Notes: generated from the sequence alone by a model not told the origin. Positions 24,685 to 34,435 are shown, counted from the stretch's first letter. The stretch: DNA of 39,242 nt from CAXSBR01 sp964236495 (GCA_964236495.1 CAXSBR010000026.1:1-39242), one strand, 5' to 3'. Translations and numbers: made by a program.

Positions 24685-25742
24685 CGGATCGTGACGAACA
24701 GCAGTATCGCCAGCGCGCCGATGGCCCACTGTGCGCCGTGCTCGAGATACACGTAGGTGTCCAACGTGCCCTGCCGCACAAGGTAGACGGTCAGCGAGCG
24801 GATGAACATGGCGCCGATGCCCAGACCCAGCGCGATGATGATCGGGTCGGAGGTGATGGCAAACGCGCCGGTGACGCCGTCGAAGCTGAACGAGGCGTCG
24901 AGCACCTCCAGATAGAGGAACGACGCGAACGCGGCCTTGCCGGCCTTGAGAGCCATCGACCCGGCCGCTGTGCCCACTCCCGCGCCCACTCCTGCGCCCA
25001 CTCCCGCGCCCACTCCTGCGCCCACTCCTGCGCCCACCGCTGAACCCGCCGACAAATCTGCGATCTCGCTACGCAGCTCGTCGGGATCGTCGTCGGGATC
25101 GGGTGTGTCGAACAGTTCGCCCAAGGCGTTGACCATGATGTAGGTGATCATGCCGAGAATGCCAGACACCAGGACTGTGGCCACCTTGTCCGACGGTGCG
25201 AACCGGTAGGCAGCGATTGCCACGACGATCAGCGCGATCACCGTGGAGAGCTGGTCCAACTTGCCGATGCGCGCCAGCGGTCGCTCCAGCCAGGTCAGCC
25301 AGGTGATCTCGCGCTCCTCGAAGATGAAATCGAGGAACAGCATCAGCAGGAACACCCCGCCGAACGCGGCGATGGCTGGGTGCGCCTGCTTGAGCAGGTA
25401 GCCATAGGTGCCGGCCATCTGCGGATCGCCCTTCTCCAGCGCCAGCCGGATCGCGCGGACCGGGTTGAGCTTGGCGGTGATTCCCACGATCAGCAGCGGG
25501 AACACCAGCCGCATGCCCACGACGGCGATCAGCACACCCACAGTCAGAAAGATCTTCTGCCAGAAGGCGTTCATCGTCTTGAGCACCGTGGAGTTGACGA
25601 CGGCGTTGTCGAACGACAGCGAGATCTCCAGCACGCCCAGGATCGCTGCCAGAGCCAGTCCGGAGGCGCCGCCATAGACGAAGGCAAGGACCAGCGCGAT
25701 GACGGTGATGAGCACCGAGCCGCGGAATGTCTTGTAGAACAT
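24555..25742 (-). CDS. DUF475 (TerC-like) integral membrane protein
   Basis: 395 residues with about eight or nine membrane helices. Family signatures are LAAILGVLEISLSFDNAVVNSTVLKTM and its second-half counterpart FASFLYLEVLDASFSFDGVTGAFAIT, both with the acidic residues in E-SFDN/E-SFDG that TerC-like proteins use, probably for metal. GVFLLMLFLDFIFEERE lies between them. TerC relatives with TerD proteins form a metal-linked stress complex in tellurite-resistance loci. A loop of about 30 residues between the halves is built from GAGV repeats. ATG 25742 has AGGGA 6 bases upstream. It follows terD on the same strand. Confidence 0.9.
   Translation of the reverse strand: MFYKTFRGSVLITVIALVLAFVYGGASGLALAAILGVLEISLSFDNAVVNSTVLKTMNAFWQKIFLTVGVLIAVVGMRLVFPLLIVGITAKLNPVRAIRLALEKGDPQMAGTYGYLLKQAHPAIAAFGGVFLLMLFLDFIFEEREITWLTWLERPLARIGKLDQLSTVIALIVVAIAAYRFAPSDKVATVLVSGILGMITYIMVNALGELFDTPDPDDDPDELRSEIADLSAGSAVGAGVGAGVGAGVGAGVGAGVGTAAGSMALKAGKAAFASFLYLEVLDASFSFDGVTGAFAITSDPIIIALGLGIGAMFIRSLTVYLVRQGTLDTYVYLEHGAQWAIGALAILLFVTIRYEVPEVVTGLIGVGFIAAALTSSVLRNRRDATGAPPRESVPA
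24973..25032 (-). repeat. Five 12-bp tandem repeats encoding GAGV in the DUF475 gene
   Basis: Exact units CCCACTCCYGCG (plus strand) start at 24973, 24985, 24997, 25009 and 25021; a degenerate sixth follows. The variable base alternates C, T, C, T, T. The repeat codes for a flexible Gly/Ala/Val loop between the two conserved halves of the membrane protein. Confidence 0.95.
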
Positions 25743-25872
25743 CACAGTCCCTAATGTGGGGTTGCAGCGCAGCGGTATCCACCCGTAGCGATCAACGAGT
25801 GACCATCAAGCGCCGCAAAAGTATCCCGAGGAGTGGGGTTGGAATGTCTCGGGTGCCTTCGCTACGGCTGCT

Positions 25873-26451
25873 TCAGGCTACGTTGACTCCGTAATTCCGC
25901 GCGATTCCCGCCAGCCCGTCGTCGTAGCCCTGGCCGACGGCGCGGAACTTCCACTCACCGTCGTAGCGGTACACCTCACCGAAGATCATCGCCGTCTCCG
26001 TCGCCGCGTCCTCGACCAAGTCGTAGCGGGCGATCTCGGTGCCGGTGCCCTGGTCGACCACCCGGATGTAGGCGTCGCGGATCTGGCCGAAGTTCTGGCG
26101 CCGGCTGTCGGCTTCGTAGATCGACACGGCGAAAGTGATGCTGACGCACTCGGCAGGCACCAGCGCCAAGTCGACGTTGATGGTTTCGTCGTCGCCGCCG
26201 CTGCCGCCCACCAGCTCGTCGCCGGTGTGCTGGACCGAGCCGTCCGGGCTGAGCAGATTGTTGAAGAACACGAAGTGCTCGTCGGACAGCACGTGCCCCC
26301 GTTGGTTGACCAGCAGGGCGCTGGCGTCGAGGTCGAACTCCGGACCGGAGGTCTGTCGCGCCGCCCAACCCAGGCCCACCGACACCGCGCGCAGGTTGGC
26401 GACCTGCTTGGTCAGCGAGACGTTGCCGCCTTTTCTCAGGGTGACGCTCAT
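25873..26451 (-). CDS. terD: TerD-family stress-response protein
   Basis: 192 residues, full length for TerD. It begins MSVTLRKGGNVSLTKQVANLRAVSVGLGW and has FDLDASALLVNQRGHVLSDEHFVFFNNLLSPDGSVQHTGDELVGG, then GGDDETINVDLALVPAECVSITFAVSIYEA and FGQIRDAYIRVVD. The D-D-E cluster forms the calcium-binding sites of the family. TerD proteins act with TerC-like membrane proteins in resistance to tellurite and other envelope or metal stress. ATG 26451 gives the conserved start; an upstream ATG-like codon at 26463 adds four residues. The DUF475 gene follows 130 bp downstream. Confidence 0.94.
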   Translation of the reverse strand: MSVTLRKGGNVSLTKQVANLRAVSVGLGWAARQTSGPEFDLDASALLVNQRGHVLSDEHFVFFNNLLSPDGSVQHTGDELVGGSGGDDETINVDLALVPAECVSITFAVSIYEADSRRQNFGQIRDAYIRVVDQGTGTEIARYDLVEDAATETAMIFGEVYRYDGEWKFRAVGQGYDDGLAGIARNYGVNVA

Positions 26452-26605
26452 GGTGATGTCCAATCATGGCTCGCGCGCTCAGCGGTGAGGCGAATGTCGA
26501 CTCGCGGATGCCATTGAACACCGCAGACCAGCAGTCGCCGTCGGCCATCGACAGCGAGCAGGACACCTTCCGGCGGCTGGACGCAAGCAGTCAGCCGCCG
26601 TCGGT

Positions 26606-27946
<1,341 letters not shown>

Positions 27947-28016
27947 CAGTTCTCCTCGTTCGCTACGTTGCGATGGTGCTACTTGCGATGTGGCCATCCG
28001 CCACTCAGCTACAGGA

Positions 28017-28856
28017 CTATTTCACCGAACCGGCAGTCATCCCCGCGACGAGATAGCGCTGCAGCGCCAGGAAGCCGACCACCACGGGCACGCTGACGGT
28101 CAGTGACGCGGCCATGATCTGATTCCAATAAACCTGGTTCTGCGTCGCATAACCCTGCAGGCCCACGGCCAGCGTGCGCGTCGAATCATCGGTCAGAACC
28201 GACGCGAACAGCACTTCTCCCCACGCCGTCATGAATGCGTAGATGAGCACCGCGACGATGCCGGGCACCGCCGCCGGAATGACTACACGCACGAAGGCAC
28301 CCATCGGTCCGTTGCCGTCCACCATTGCGGCTTCGTCGAGATCGCGCGGCACAGTGTCGAGGTAGCCCACCAGCATCCAGATTGCGAACGGCAGCGTGAA
28401 GGTCATGTAGGTGATGATCAAGCCGAGCCGACTGCCATAGAGGTTGATGCCGGTGGACTGGCTCAAGTTGACGAAGATGACGAACAGCGGCAGCAGGAAC
28501 AGGATGCCGGGAAACATCTGCGTCGACAGCACCACCACCGAGAACACCTGTCGGCCGCGGAAACGGTAGCGGCTCACCGAGTAAGCGGCCAGCAGTGCCA
28601 CCAACACCGACGCCACCGACGCGACCGAGGACACGATGATGCTGTTCACGAAGTAGCGCGCCAATGGAATGGTGCTCCACATGTCGATGAACGGCTGCAC
28701 CGTCAGGTGCGAGGGAAACCAGCGAAAGTTGCCCTGCACGTCCTTGAGTGGCTTGAGCGCCGACGTCAACATCACATAGATGGGAAGTAGGGCGAAAGCT
28801 GCGAGCAGCGTCAGCCCGACACGTCGCGTCCACACGAACCAGGTCGGCTCACGCAT
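28017..28856 (-). CDS. Carbohydrate ABC transporter permease (MalG-type)
   Basis: 279 residues and six predicted helices. The EAA loop (DLDEAAMVDGNGPMGAFVRVVIPAAVPGIVAV) is the contact site for the ATPase. The order RVGLTLLAAFALLPIYVMLTSALKP at the N-terminus and ATQNQVYWNQIMAASLTVSVPVVVGFLALQRYLVAGMTAGSVK at the end is the MalG type. It pairs with the MalF-type permease upstream; the start overlaps the upstream stop by 8 bp, so translation is coupled. No ATPase gene lies in the cluster. Confidence 0.94.
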   Translation of the reverse strand: MREPTWFVWTRRVGLTLLAAFALLPIYVMLTSALKPLKDVQGNFRWFPSHLTVQPFIDMWSTIPLARYFVNSIIVSSVASVASVLVALLAAYSVSRYRFRGRQVFSVVVLSTQMFPGILFLLPLFVIFVNLSQSTGINLYGSRLGLIITYMTFTLPFAIWMLVGYLDTVPRDLDEAAMVDGNGPMGAFVRVVIPAAVPGIVAVLIYAFMTAWGEVLFASVLTDDSTRTLAVGLQGYATQNQVYWNQIMAASLTVSVPVVVGFLALQRYLVAGMTAGSVK

Positions 28857-29832
28857 TGTCGCTCCTTCGGTTGGACACGGCGAGATAGAGAGCGGTCACC
28901 ACGAGCAGGAACAGCAGGAGCAATACCGACATGGCCGAGCCGGTGCCGAAGTTCCAGCTGACGAATGAGTTCTGGTAGATGTGCATCGAGATCAGATCGG
29001 CCGGATACGGCGCGGACTGGCCGAACAGCACAAACGGCGTGGTGAAGTCGTTAAACGTCCACAAAAACAGCACCAGCAGCAGCACTCTGTTCACCGGCCG
29101 CAACATCGGCAGCGTGACATAGCGGATCTGAGCCATGATCCCCGCGCCGTCCAGTGCCGAGGCCTCGTACATATCTTGCGGCACGCTCTGCATGCCCGCG
29201 GTCAGCGTCAAGAAGGCGAACGGCCACGACCGCCACACCGCGACCACCACCAGCGAGTAGAAGCTGTTGTGCCCGATGAGCCAGAACGGTCGGGTGGACT
29301 GCAGATGCAATTGGTCGACGATGACGTGGTTCACCAGTCCGGTGTCGCGCTGCAGCATAAAGCTCCACGTGATCACCGAGGCGAACACCGGCAGCGCGTA
29401 GGGGATCAGGAAGATCGTCCGGATGAGGCCGCGGCCGCGAAACGAGTGCTGGGTGAAGACCGCCGCCGACATTCCGAACAGCCACGAGATTACGAGCACC
29501 AGGATCGTGAATACCAACGTCGTCATGAACGAGTGCAGCAGGGCCTTGCCGGCCGCACCGTTGAAGTCGAGCGAAATTTTGTAATTCGCGAAGCCGACGC
29601 GCGGAGCGTTCTTCCAATTGCGGATGTAGAACTGTGTCAGCTTCAGGAAGCTGATCCCTACCCCGATGATCATCGGAATGATGTGGATCAGCAGCTCCAG
29701 TGCGACCGCGGGCAGCAGGAGCAGGTAAGGCAAGATCGGGCCGCGACGCTTGTTGATCGGGTCCGGCTCGCTGCCCGACGCGGCGTCGGAACGGTCCGGG
29801 GCGGGTCGGCCTGGCTTGAGGGTGTCGAGCAC
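28849..29832 (-). CDS. Sugar ABC transporter permease (MalF-type)
   Basis: 327 residues. Helices begin at LPYLLLLPAVALELLIHIIPMIIGVGISF. The EAA loop is in DMYEASALDGAGIMAQIRYVTLPMLRPV. The later helices and SMHIYQNSFVSWNFGTGSAMSVLLLLFLLVVTALYL match MalF-type permeases that form the membrane channel with a MalG partner. The GTG at 29832 has GGGGAG about 7 bases upstream. Between this gene and the binding-protein gene lies a 14-bp-stem hairpin and a short GTGGCT repeat, so its expression may be set below that of the binding protein. Confidence 0.93.
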   Translation of the reverse strand: MLDTLKPGRPAPDRSDAASGSEPDPINKRRGPILPYLLLLPAVALELLIHIIPMIIGVGISFLKLTQFYIRNWKNAPRVGFANYKISLDFNGAAGKALLHSFMTTLVFTILVLVISWLFGMSAAVFTQHSFRGRGLIRTIFLIPYALPVFASVITWSFMLQRDTGLVNHVIVDQLHLQSTRPFWLIGHNSFYSLVVVAVWRSWPFAFLTLTAGMQSVPQDMYEASALDGAGIMAQIRYVTLPMLRPVNRVLLLVLFLWTFNDFTTPFVLFGQSAPYPADLISMHIYQNSFVSWNFGTGSAMSVLLLLFLLVVTALYLAVSNRRSDNA

Positions 29833-29854
29833 CGCGTCTCCCCTTGAGTAGCTG

Positions 29855-29878
29855 GTGGCTGTGGCTGTGGCTGTGGCT
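29855..29878 (-). repeat. Four GTGGCT tandem repeats in the permease leader
   Basis: Perfect hexamers at 29855, 29861, 29867 and 29873. They sit between the hairpin and the ribosome site of the MalF-type permease gene and could slip in copy number without touching a coding frame. Confidence 0.9.
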
Positions 29879-29896
29879 GGTTACGGACGAATACGG

Positions 29897-29935
29897 CGGC
29901 GGACGCCGGGCGCGATGAGCACCCGGCGTCCGCCG
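29897..29935 (-). terminator. 14-bp-stem hairpin between binding-protein and permease genes
   Basis: CGGCGGACGCCGGG at 29897-29910 pairs perfectly with CCCGGCGTCCGCCG at 29922-29935 around an 11-base loop. No U-tract follows on the minus-strand transcript, so it may act as a partial terminator or as a 3' stabiliser for the binding-protein message, as known for malE-malF type operons. It lies 38 bp after the binding-protein stop. Confidence 0.75.
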
Positions 29936-29972
29936 TCCTGGGGGTTGTCAGCTACCCACAACCCGACACAGG

Positions 29973-31406
29973 TCAGGTCAGTTGCTGCTGTGCAGCCTTG
30001 AGCTGCTTGCTGATGTCGTCGGCGGTGACCGACTTGCCGCTGGCGGCCTGGGCGAAGAGGTTCTTCATCGCGGTGCCGATGAGCGTCTCGAACTGGCTCT
30101 CCTGCGCGACGGCCGGCATCGGGGCCGCTGAGCTGCTCAGCACCGACTTGAACGTCTTGACCGCAGAAGTCTTGAACGCGGGGTTGGAGTAGGCGTCGGC
30201 GACCGAGGGCAGCGAACCGTAGGTCTTGTTCAACGACTCCTGCGTCGGCGTGCTGGTCATGAACTTGACGAACTTCAACGCCGCATCCTGATGCTTGCTG
30301 GCCTTGAACACGGCCAGGTTGATTCCCGCGACGATGCTGGTGACCTTCTTGCTCCCGGCCGGTGGCGACGCGGGCAGCGGCACTGGCACCACGCCGATGT
30401 CGGCAGCCTTCATGCCCAACTTGTTCAGCGAGCCCGCCGCGGCCTGCCAGATCACCATCGACGTCTTACCGGTGGCGAAGTCGTTGAGCGCTTCGGTGCC
30501 GTTGGAGTACTCCGCGTCACTGGGATTGACGATCTTGTCGGTCTGCATGAAATCGAGGTACTGCTTGATCGCCGCGACGTTCTGCGGCGTGTCGAACGTC
30601 GCCTTGCCTGCGGAGTCGAAGAACGCGCCGCCGTGCTGCTGGCTCAGCGTGAAGGCGTTGTGGATGTTTTCACTGACGCTGCCGCCTTCGAGCGACAGTC
30701 CCCAGTGGTTGGCCTTGGTCAGCTTCTTGCCGTCGGTGACGAGCTGCTCCCAGGTGGTGGGCGGCGTGGCGATGCCGGCGGCCTTGAACTGCGCCTTGTT
30801 GTAGTAGAGGCCGTAGGCGAGGCTGTAGATCGGCACCGCGGTCGGAGCCTTGCCGGGCACGCCGGTGGCCGACAGGCTGCCGGGCAGGAAGCGCTGGGCG
30901 CCACCGATCTGGCTCATTGTCGAGGCGTCGAACTGGGTGAAGGCGCCGGTGGCCTGGAGTGACGACGACCAGGTGTTGCCGATGTTGAGCACGTCCGGGC
31001 CCTTACCCGACGTCGCGGCGGCGAGGATCCGGTTGAGCAGATCCGACCACGGCACCACCTCGACGTTGACCTTGATCCCGGTCTGGGCGGTGAACTTGGC
31101 CAACTCGGGCTTGAGCACCTCCTGGTCGTTGGACAGGCTCGTGCCCTGGTTGCTGGCCCAGTACGTCAGCGTCGTGCCGCTGCCGGAACCTCCGCCGCCG
31201 GCCGACGTGCTGGCGCTGGTACTCGCCGCCGTCGAGCCGGCGGTGGCCGCCGGCGCTGAGCTGTCAGCGGTGGAGGCGGTGGTGGAGCCAGCTGCGGAGC
31301 CAGCGCTGGTAGGAGTCGACTTGCTGCTGCTACCGCCGCAGGCAGCGACCGACGCGACGGCCAGCACCGACGCGACAGCGGTGCCGGCGAATGTCTTCAG
31401 GCGCAC
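29973..31406 (-). CDS. Sugar ABC transporter substrate-binding lipoprotein
   Basis: 477 residues. The signal MRLKTFAGTAVASVLAVASVAACGG has a lipobox ending in Cys, followed by a long Ser/Thr/Ala/Gly linker (about 25-75). The mature family-1 binding domain starts TLTYWASNQGTSLSNDQEVLKPELAKFTAQTGIKVNVEVVPWSDL and includes VPIYSLAYGLYYNKAQFKAAGI and GKTSMVIWQAAAG. It captures a sugar, probably a beta-glucoside given the downstream GH1 gene, outside the membrane for the two permeases. The GTG at 31406 has AGGGGAT about 6 bases upstream. Its leader carries four near-identical 10-mers and faces the ROK repressor gene. Confidence 0.92.
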   Translation of the reverse strand: MRLKTFAGTAVASVLAVASVAACGGSSSKSTPTSAGSAAGSTTASTADSSAPAATAGSTAASTSASTSAGGGGSGSGTTLTYWASNQGTSLSNDQEVLKPELAKFTAQTGIKVNVEVVPWSDLLNRILAAATSGKGPDVLNIGNTWSSSLQATGAFTQFDASTMSQIGGAQRFLPGSLSATGVPGKAPTAVPIYSLAYGLYYNKAQFKAAGIATPPTTWEQLVTDGKKLTKANHWGLSLEGGSVSENIHNAFTLSQQHGGAFFDSAGKATFDTPQNVAAIKQYLDFMQTDKIVNPSDAEYSNGTEALNDFATGKTSMVIWQAAAGSLNKLGMKAADIGVVPVPLPASPPAGSKKVTSIVAGINLAVFKASKHQDAALKFVKFMTSTPTQESLNKTYGSLPSVADAYSNPAFKTSAVKTFKSVLSSSAAPMPAVAQESQFETLIGTAMKNLFAQAASGKSVTADDISKQLKAAQQQLT

Positions 31407-31420
31407 GATTGGATCCCCTT

Positions 31421-31487
31421 TGCTTCGTTGTTGTCTGCTTCGTTGTCGGGCTTGCTTCGTTGTCAGGCTTGCTTCGTTGTCGTCTGG
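31421..31487 (-). repeat. Four TGCTTCGTTG repeats in the binding-protein leader
   Basis: TGCTTCGTTG starts at 31421, 31436, 31453 and 31470, a spacing of 15, 17 and 17. On the minus strand this is CAACGAAGCA; the last copy abuts the ribosome site of the binding-protein gene. It may be an operator array for the adjacent ROK protein or an RNA element in the leader. Confidence 0.85.
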
Positions 31488-31548
31488 CGCCACGGGCGAC
31501 CGTGCGCGGCTCGTGGGCGGCACGGCAGGTTGCCTTGCGTACCCTTGC

Positions 31549-31561
31549 TTCAAGGCTTGAA
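31549..31561. promoter_or_regulatory. Palindrome TTCAAGGCTTGAA, possible ROK operator
   Basis: A perfect 6-1-6 inverted repeat in the middle of the divergent region between the uptake operon and the ROK gene. NagC/Mlc/XylR-type ROK regulators bind AT-flanked inverted repeats, so this is a fair operator candidate. No experimental or second-copy support is visible in the window. Confidence 0.4.
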
Positions 31562-31729
31562 CAATGGTGTGGCAAATCGAGGACGTCAAGAGGTCTTTGC
31601 GTTTGTTTCCGTTTCGTTACCCACCCGCGCCCTGGGCAAGATCGCCTGGCCGACGTCGCGTTCACCGGTTTCGCCAACACGTGAAGTAACCTGTCCTCCA
31701 CCCGCGACCACCTGTAACGCCGGAGACTG

Positions 31730-33001
31730 ATGGCATCGACGAACTCGACCACGGTGCGTGATCTGCGCCGGAGCAACCGCGCCAGGGCGCTGTGGGAGCT
31801 GTACCTCAACGGACCGCTGACGCGCACCGAGATCGGGCAGGCCGCGAACGTCAGCCCGGCGACGGTCAGCAACGTCATCGGTGATCTGATCGACCAGGGC
31901 GTCGTCGTAGAGGTCGGCAACGAGGACTCCAACGGCGGTCGCCCGCGCGGGCTGTTCGAGGTCAATCCCGAGTACGGCTACGTCATCGGCGTCGATATCG
32001 GCGAGACGGCGTTCCTGGTGGAGTTGTTCGATCTGCGGATGCGGGTGCGCGCATCGCACCGCTCGCTGACCGAGCTCACCCGACTCGATCCCCAGGATGC
32101 CGTCACCCACGTCCTGGAAGGCGTCGACGCCGTCATCGCACAGTCCGGCGTTGAAATGTCAGCTGTGCTGGGCATGGGCGTCGGCGTGCCCGGGCTGGTC
32201 GAACACGGCCGAGACGGCGCCGTCGTGCACGGACAGAGCGTGGGCTGGGACGCGATCCCGCTGGAGCGGCTGATGCGTGCCCGCACCGCCCTACCGCTGA
32301 TGATCGACAACGGCGCGAAGACGCTCGGGCAAGCCGAGAAATGGTTCGGCGCCGCGCGCGATACCGCCGACGCAGTCATCGTGCTGCTGGGCACCGGTGT
32401 GGGCACCAGCATCATCAGCAACCAGCAGATGTATCGCGGGTCCTCCAGCAGCGCCGGCGAGTGGGGCCATACCACCGTCGTCGTCGACGGTCGGCTGTGC
32501 CGGTGCGGCGCGCACGGCTGCCTGGAGGCCTACATCGGCGCGTCGGCGGTCGTGGACCGCTACGACGAGCTGACCGGCGGGCCGGCCTCCGCCGGGTCGG
32601 TGGATCTGGAGGCTCGAGTGAGCCAGTTGTTGGCCGCGGCGTCCACTGACGCCGTTGCCGCGCAGGTGGTCGAGGAGACGGTGACCTACCTCGGCGCCGG
32701 ACTGTCGAACCTGGTCAACCTGTTCAATCCGCAGCGCATCGTGATCGGCGGGTGGCTCGGTCACGCGCTCGCCGCACAGGTGCTGCCGCGGCTAAGCGCT
32801 GCTGCTGCGCGTACCGCGCTGCGCATCCCGTTCAGTCACGTCGACATCGTGAAGGCAGAGCTAGGTGTGGATGCGGTGGCGATGGGTGCCGCGACGCTGC
32901 CGATCGCGCAGTTTCTCAACCAGGGCGCCGGGAAACCCGCGCAGGCCCGGGTGCCGCATGCCGCGGCGTGGGAGCGCGTCCGGGTCGCAGCACCCCTCTG
33001 A
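31730..33001 (+). CDS. ROK-family transcriptional repressor
   Basis: 423 residues. An N-terminal winged helix (ARALWELYLNGPLTRTEIGQAANVSPATVSNVIGDLIDQGVVVE) is followed by a sugar-kinase-like ROK domain: YGYVIGVDIGETAFLVELFD, GMGVGVPGLVE, MIDNGAKTLGQAEKWFG, VIVLLGTGVGTSII, GEWGHTTV and the zinc motif CRCGAHGCLE at about residues 257-266. ROK repressors release DNA on binding a sugar or sugar phosphate. Its divergent position next to the uptake genes indicates it controls them. ATG 31730 has GGAGA 5 bases upstream. Confidence 0.94.
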   Translation: MASTNSTTVRDLRRSNRARALWELYLNGPLTRTEIGQAANVSPATVSNVIGDLIDQGVVVEVGNEDSNGGRPRGLFEVNPEYGYVIGVDIGETAFLVELFDLRMRVRASHRSLTELTRLDPQDAVTHVLEGVDAVIAQSGVEMSAVLGMGVGVPGLVEHGRDGAVVHGQSVGWDAIPLERLMRARTALPLMIDNGAKTLGQAEKWFGAARDTADAVIVLLGTGVGTSIISNQQMYRGSSSSAGEWGHTTVVVDGRLCRCGAHGCLEAYIGASAVVDRYDELTGGPASAGSVDLEARVSQLLAAASTDAVAAQVVEETVTYLGAGLSNLVNLFNPQRIVIGGWLGHALAAQVLPRLSAAAARTALRIPFSHVDIVKAELGVDAVAMGAATLPIAQFLNQGAGKPAQARVPHAAAWERVRVAAPL

Positions 33002-33030
33002 TTCGGCTCGGTCCGGGCCGGGCACCGACG

Positions 33031-33807
33031 TCAGCCGCTCGGGCCGAAGCGCTCCACCCGGATTGTGTGCACCGGCGCGCCGGCTTCCATCAGCAGGGTG
33101 CTGGCGGCCTCTGCGAACGCCGCCGATCCGCAGATGAAGTACTGCGTCGCGGTGCCGGCCGATTCCGGCCCGACCACAGCGTCCAGGTCAGCTCGACTGA
33201 GCCGCCCGGCCAGGCGACCGTCCGGCGCGCTCTCCCGGCTGAATGCCAGGACCGCACCGAACTCGCGCAGCTCGTCTGCGTAGGGCAACGTGGTCGCCGA
33301 GCGCGCCGACACCACCAGCTTCAGCAGCTGCGTTTCGCCGAGATCGCGCGCGTGCCGCAGCATCGACACCAACGGCACCACACCCGAGCCGCCCGCCAGT
33401 CCCAGCGCGGGCCCGTCTCCGCGCCAGACGAACCACCCCCCGATCGGGCCGCGCACGCGAAGCTGGTCTCCGGGTTGAACCACGTCGGCCAGGAACGGTG
33501 ACACCTCGCCCTCGGGCAGCCGCTCGACGTAGAGCTCCAGCAGCGGATCGGCGGGCGCCGATGCGATCGAGTACGAGCGTTGGGCGACGTAGCCGTCGGG
33601 GGCGGTGAGCCGGATGACGTAGTGCTGGCCGGGCAGGTGATCGATGCGCTCCGGTATCTCCAGTCGCAGCCGGACGCCACGGGGCGTCGCCGGGTCAGCC
33701 GTTCGCACGATCGCGTCGCGCCACGCGCCCGTCGGCGCACCGGACGGGCTCAGCAGCGGTTGCTCGACCAGTGCTGACGGCGCTGACGGCGCTGGCAGCT
33801 CAGTCAC
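33031..33807 (-). CDS. FAD/NAD(P)-binding oxidoreductase (ferredoxin reductase-like)
   Basis: 258 residues. The FAD domain has RLRLEIPERIDHLPGQHYVIRL and QRSYSIASAP (the RxYS motif). The NAD(P) domain has LGLAGGSGVVPLVSMLRHA and YFICGSAAFAEAASTLL, ending IRVERFG. It overlaps the upstream molybdopterin enzyme gene by 8 bp and probably passes electrons from NAD(P)H to it. There is no iron-sulfur domain and no signal peptide, so it is a soluble cytosolic protein. Convergent with the ROK gene, 29 bp apart. Confidence 0.9.
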   Translation of the reverse strand: MTELPAPSAPSALVEQPLLSPSGAPTGAWRDAIVRTADPATPRGVRLRLEIPERIDHLPGQHYVIRLTAPDGYVAQRSYSIASAPADPLLELYVERLPEGEVSPFLADVVQPGDQLRVRGPIGGWFVWRGDGPALGLAGGSGVVPLVSMLRHARDLGETQLLKLVVSARSATTLPYADELREFGAVLAFSRESAPDGRLAGRLSRADLDAVVGPESAGTATQYFICGSAAFAEAASTLLMEAGAPVHTIRVERFGPSG

Positions 33808-34411
33808 CTTGGTAGCGCTGCTCGCGCCACGGATCGCCCAGGTCGTGGTAGCCGTTGCGCTCCCAGAACCCCTGCTCGTCGTGGTCGAGCAACGTCAACT
33901 TGGTGATCCACTTCGCGCTCTTCCAGAAGTACAGGTGCGGCACCAGCAGCCGCACCGGACCGCCGTGTTCGCGCGGCAGCGGCTGCCCCTCGTGGGTCCA
34001 GGCCAGCCAGCCCTGCCCGCCGCGCAGGTGCTCCAGGGGCAGGTTCGTCGTGTAGCCGGTGGTCGACGTGGCCAGCACGTGGGTGGCCTCGGGCCGAGGC
34101 TGTGCGGCGTCGAGCAGGACGTCGACGCTCACCCCGCCGAAGCTGGTGTCGAGCTTGGACCACGTCGTCACGCAGTGGATGTCGCCGCGGTACTCACTGG
34201 TCGGCAGGGCGTGCACGTCGTCCCACGTCCACGTCTGCGGACTGTCCACCAGCCCGTCGACGGTGATCGTCCAGCGTTGCGGTAGCAGCGTGGGCGTCAC
34301 CTCGGCGGTGAGCGTCGGAAAATCGCTACCGGTGTCGTACTGGCCCGGTGGCAACCGGGGATCGCGTTCGACGTGGCGCTTGCCGGTGAATCCGCGAGTT
34401 ACTTCAGCCAT
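33800..34411 (-). CDS. Sulfite oxidase-like molybdopterin-dependent oxidoreductase
   Basis: 203 residues, one molybdopterin domain (SUOX/YedY-like). PQRWTITVDGLVDSPQTWTWDDVHALP, then YRGDIHCVTTWSKLDTSFGGVSVDVLLD, with Cys80 in HCVTTWSK as the predicted molybdenum ligand; GYTTNLPLEHL and HGGPVRLLVPHLYFWKSAKWITKLTLLD follow. Related MsrP/YedY enzymes reduce methionine sulfoxide in the periplasm, but no Tat signal is present here, so this one is cytosolic and its substrate is open. It forms an operon with the reductase gene downstream. Confidence 0.9.
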   Translation of the reverse strand: MAEVTRGFTGKRHVERDPRLPPGQYDTGSDFPTLTAEVTPTLLPQRWTITVDGLVDSPQTWTWDDVHALPTSEYRGDIHCVTTWSKLDTSFGGVSVDVLLDAAQPRPEATHVLATSTTGYTTNLPLEHLRGGQGWLAWTHEGQPLPREHGGPVRLLVPHLYFWKSAKWITKLTLLDHDEQGFWERNGYHDLGDPWREQRYQGD

Positions 34412-34435
34412 GAACGCTCCTCTGGCGGGGTCACA

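Larger units (their letters stand above)
31407..31729. other. Divergent control region, binding protein / ROK repressor
   Basis: No gene is supported in these 323 bases. It holds the repeat array at 31421-31487, the palindrome TTCAAGGCTTGAA at 31549-31561, and a ribosome site (GGAGA) before the ROK start. AT-rich patches near 31600-31620 (TTTGCGTTTGTTTCCGTTTC) may hold promoter elements but no clear -10 is visible. Confidence 0.6.

Noticed and set aside
31421..31487. CRISPR array
   Set aside because: Repeats are only 10-14 bases, spacing 15-17, no variable spacers and no cas genes.
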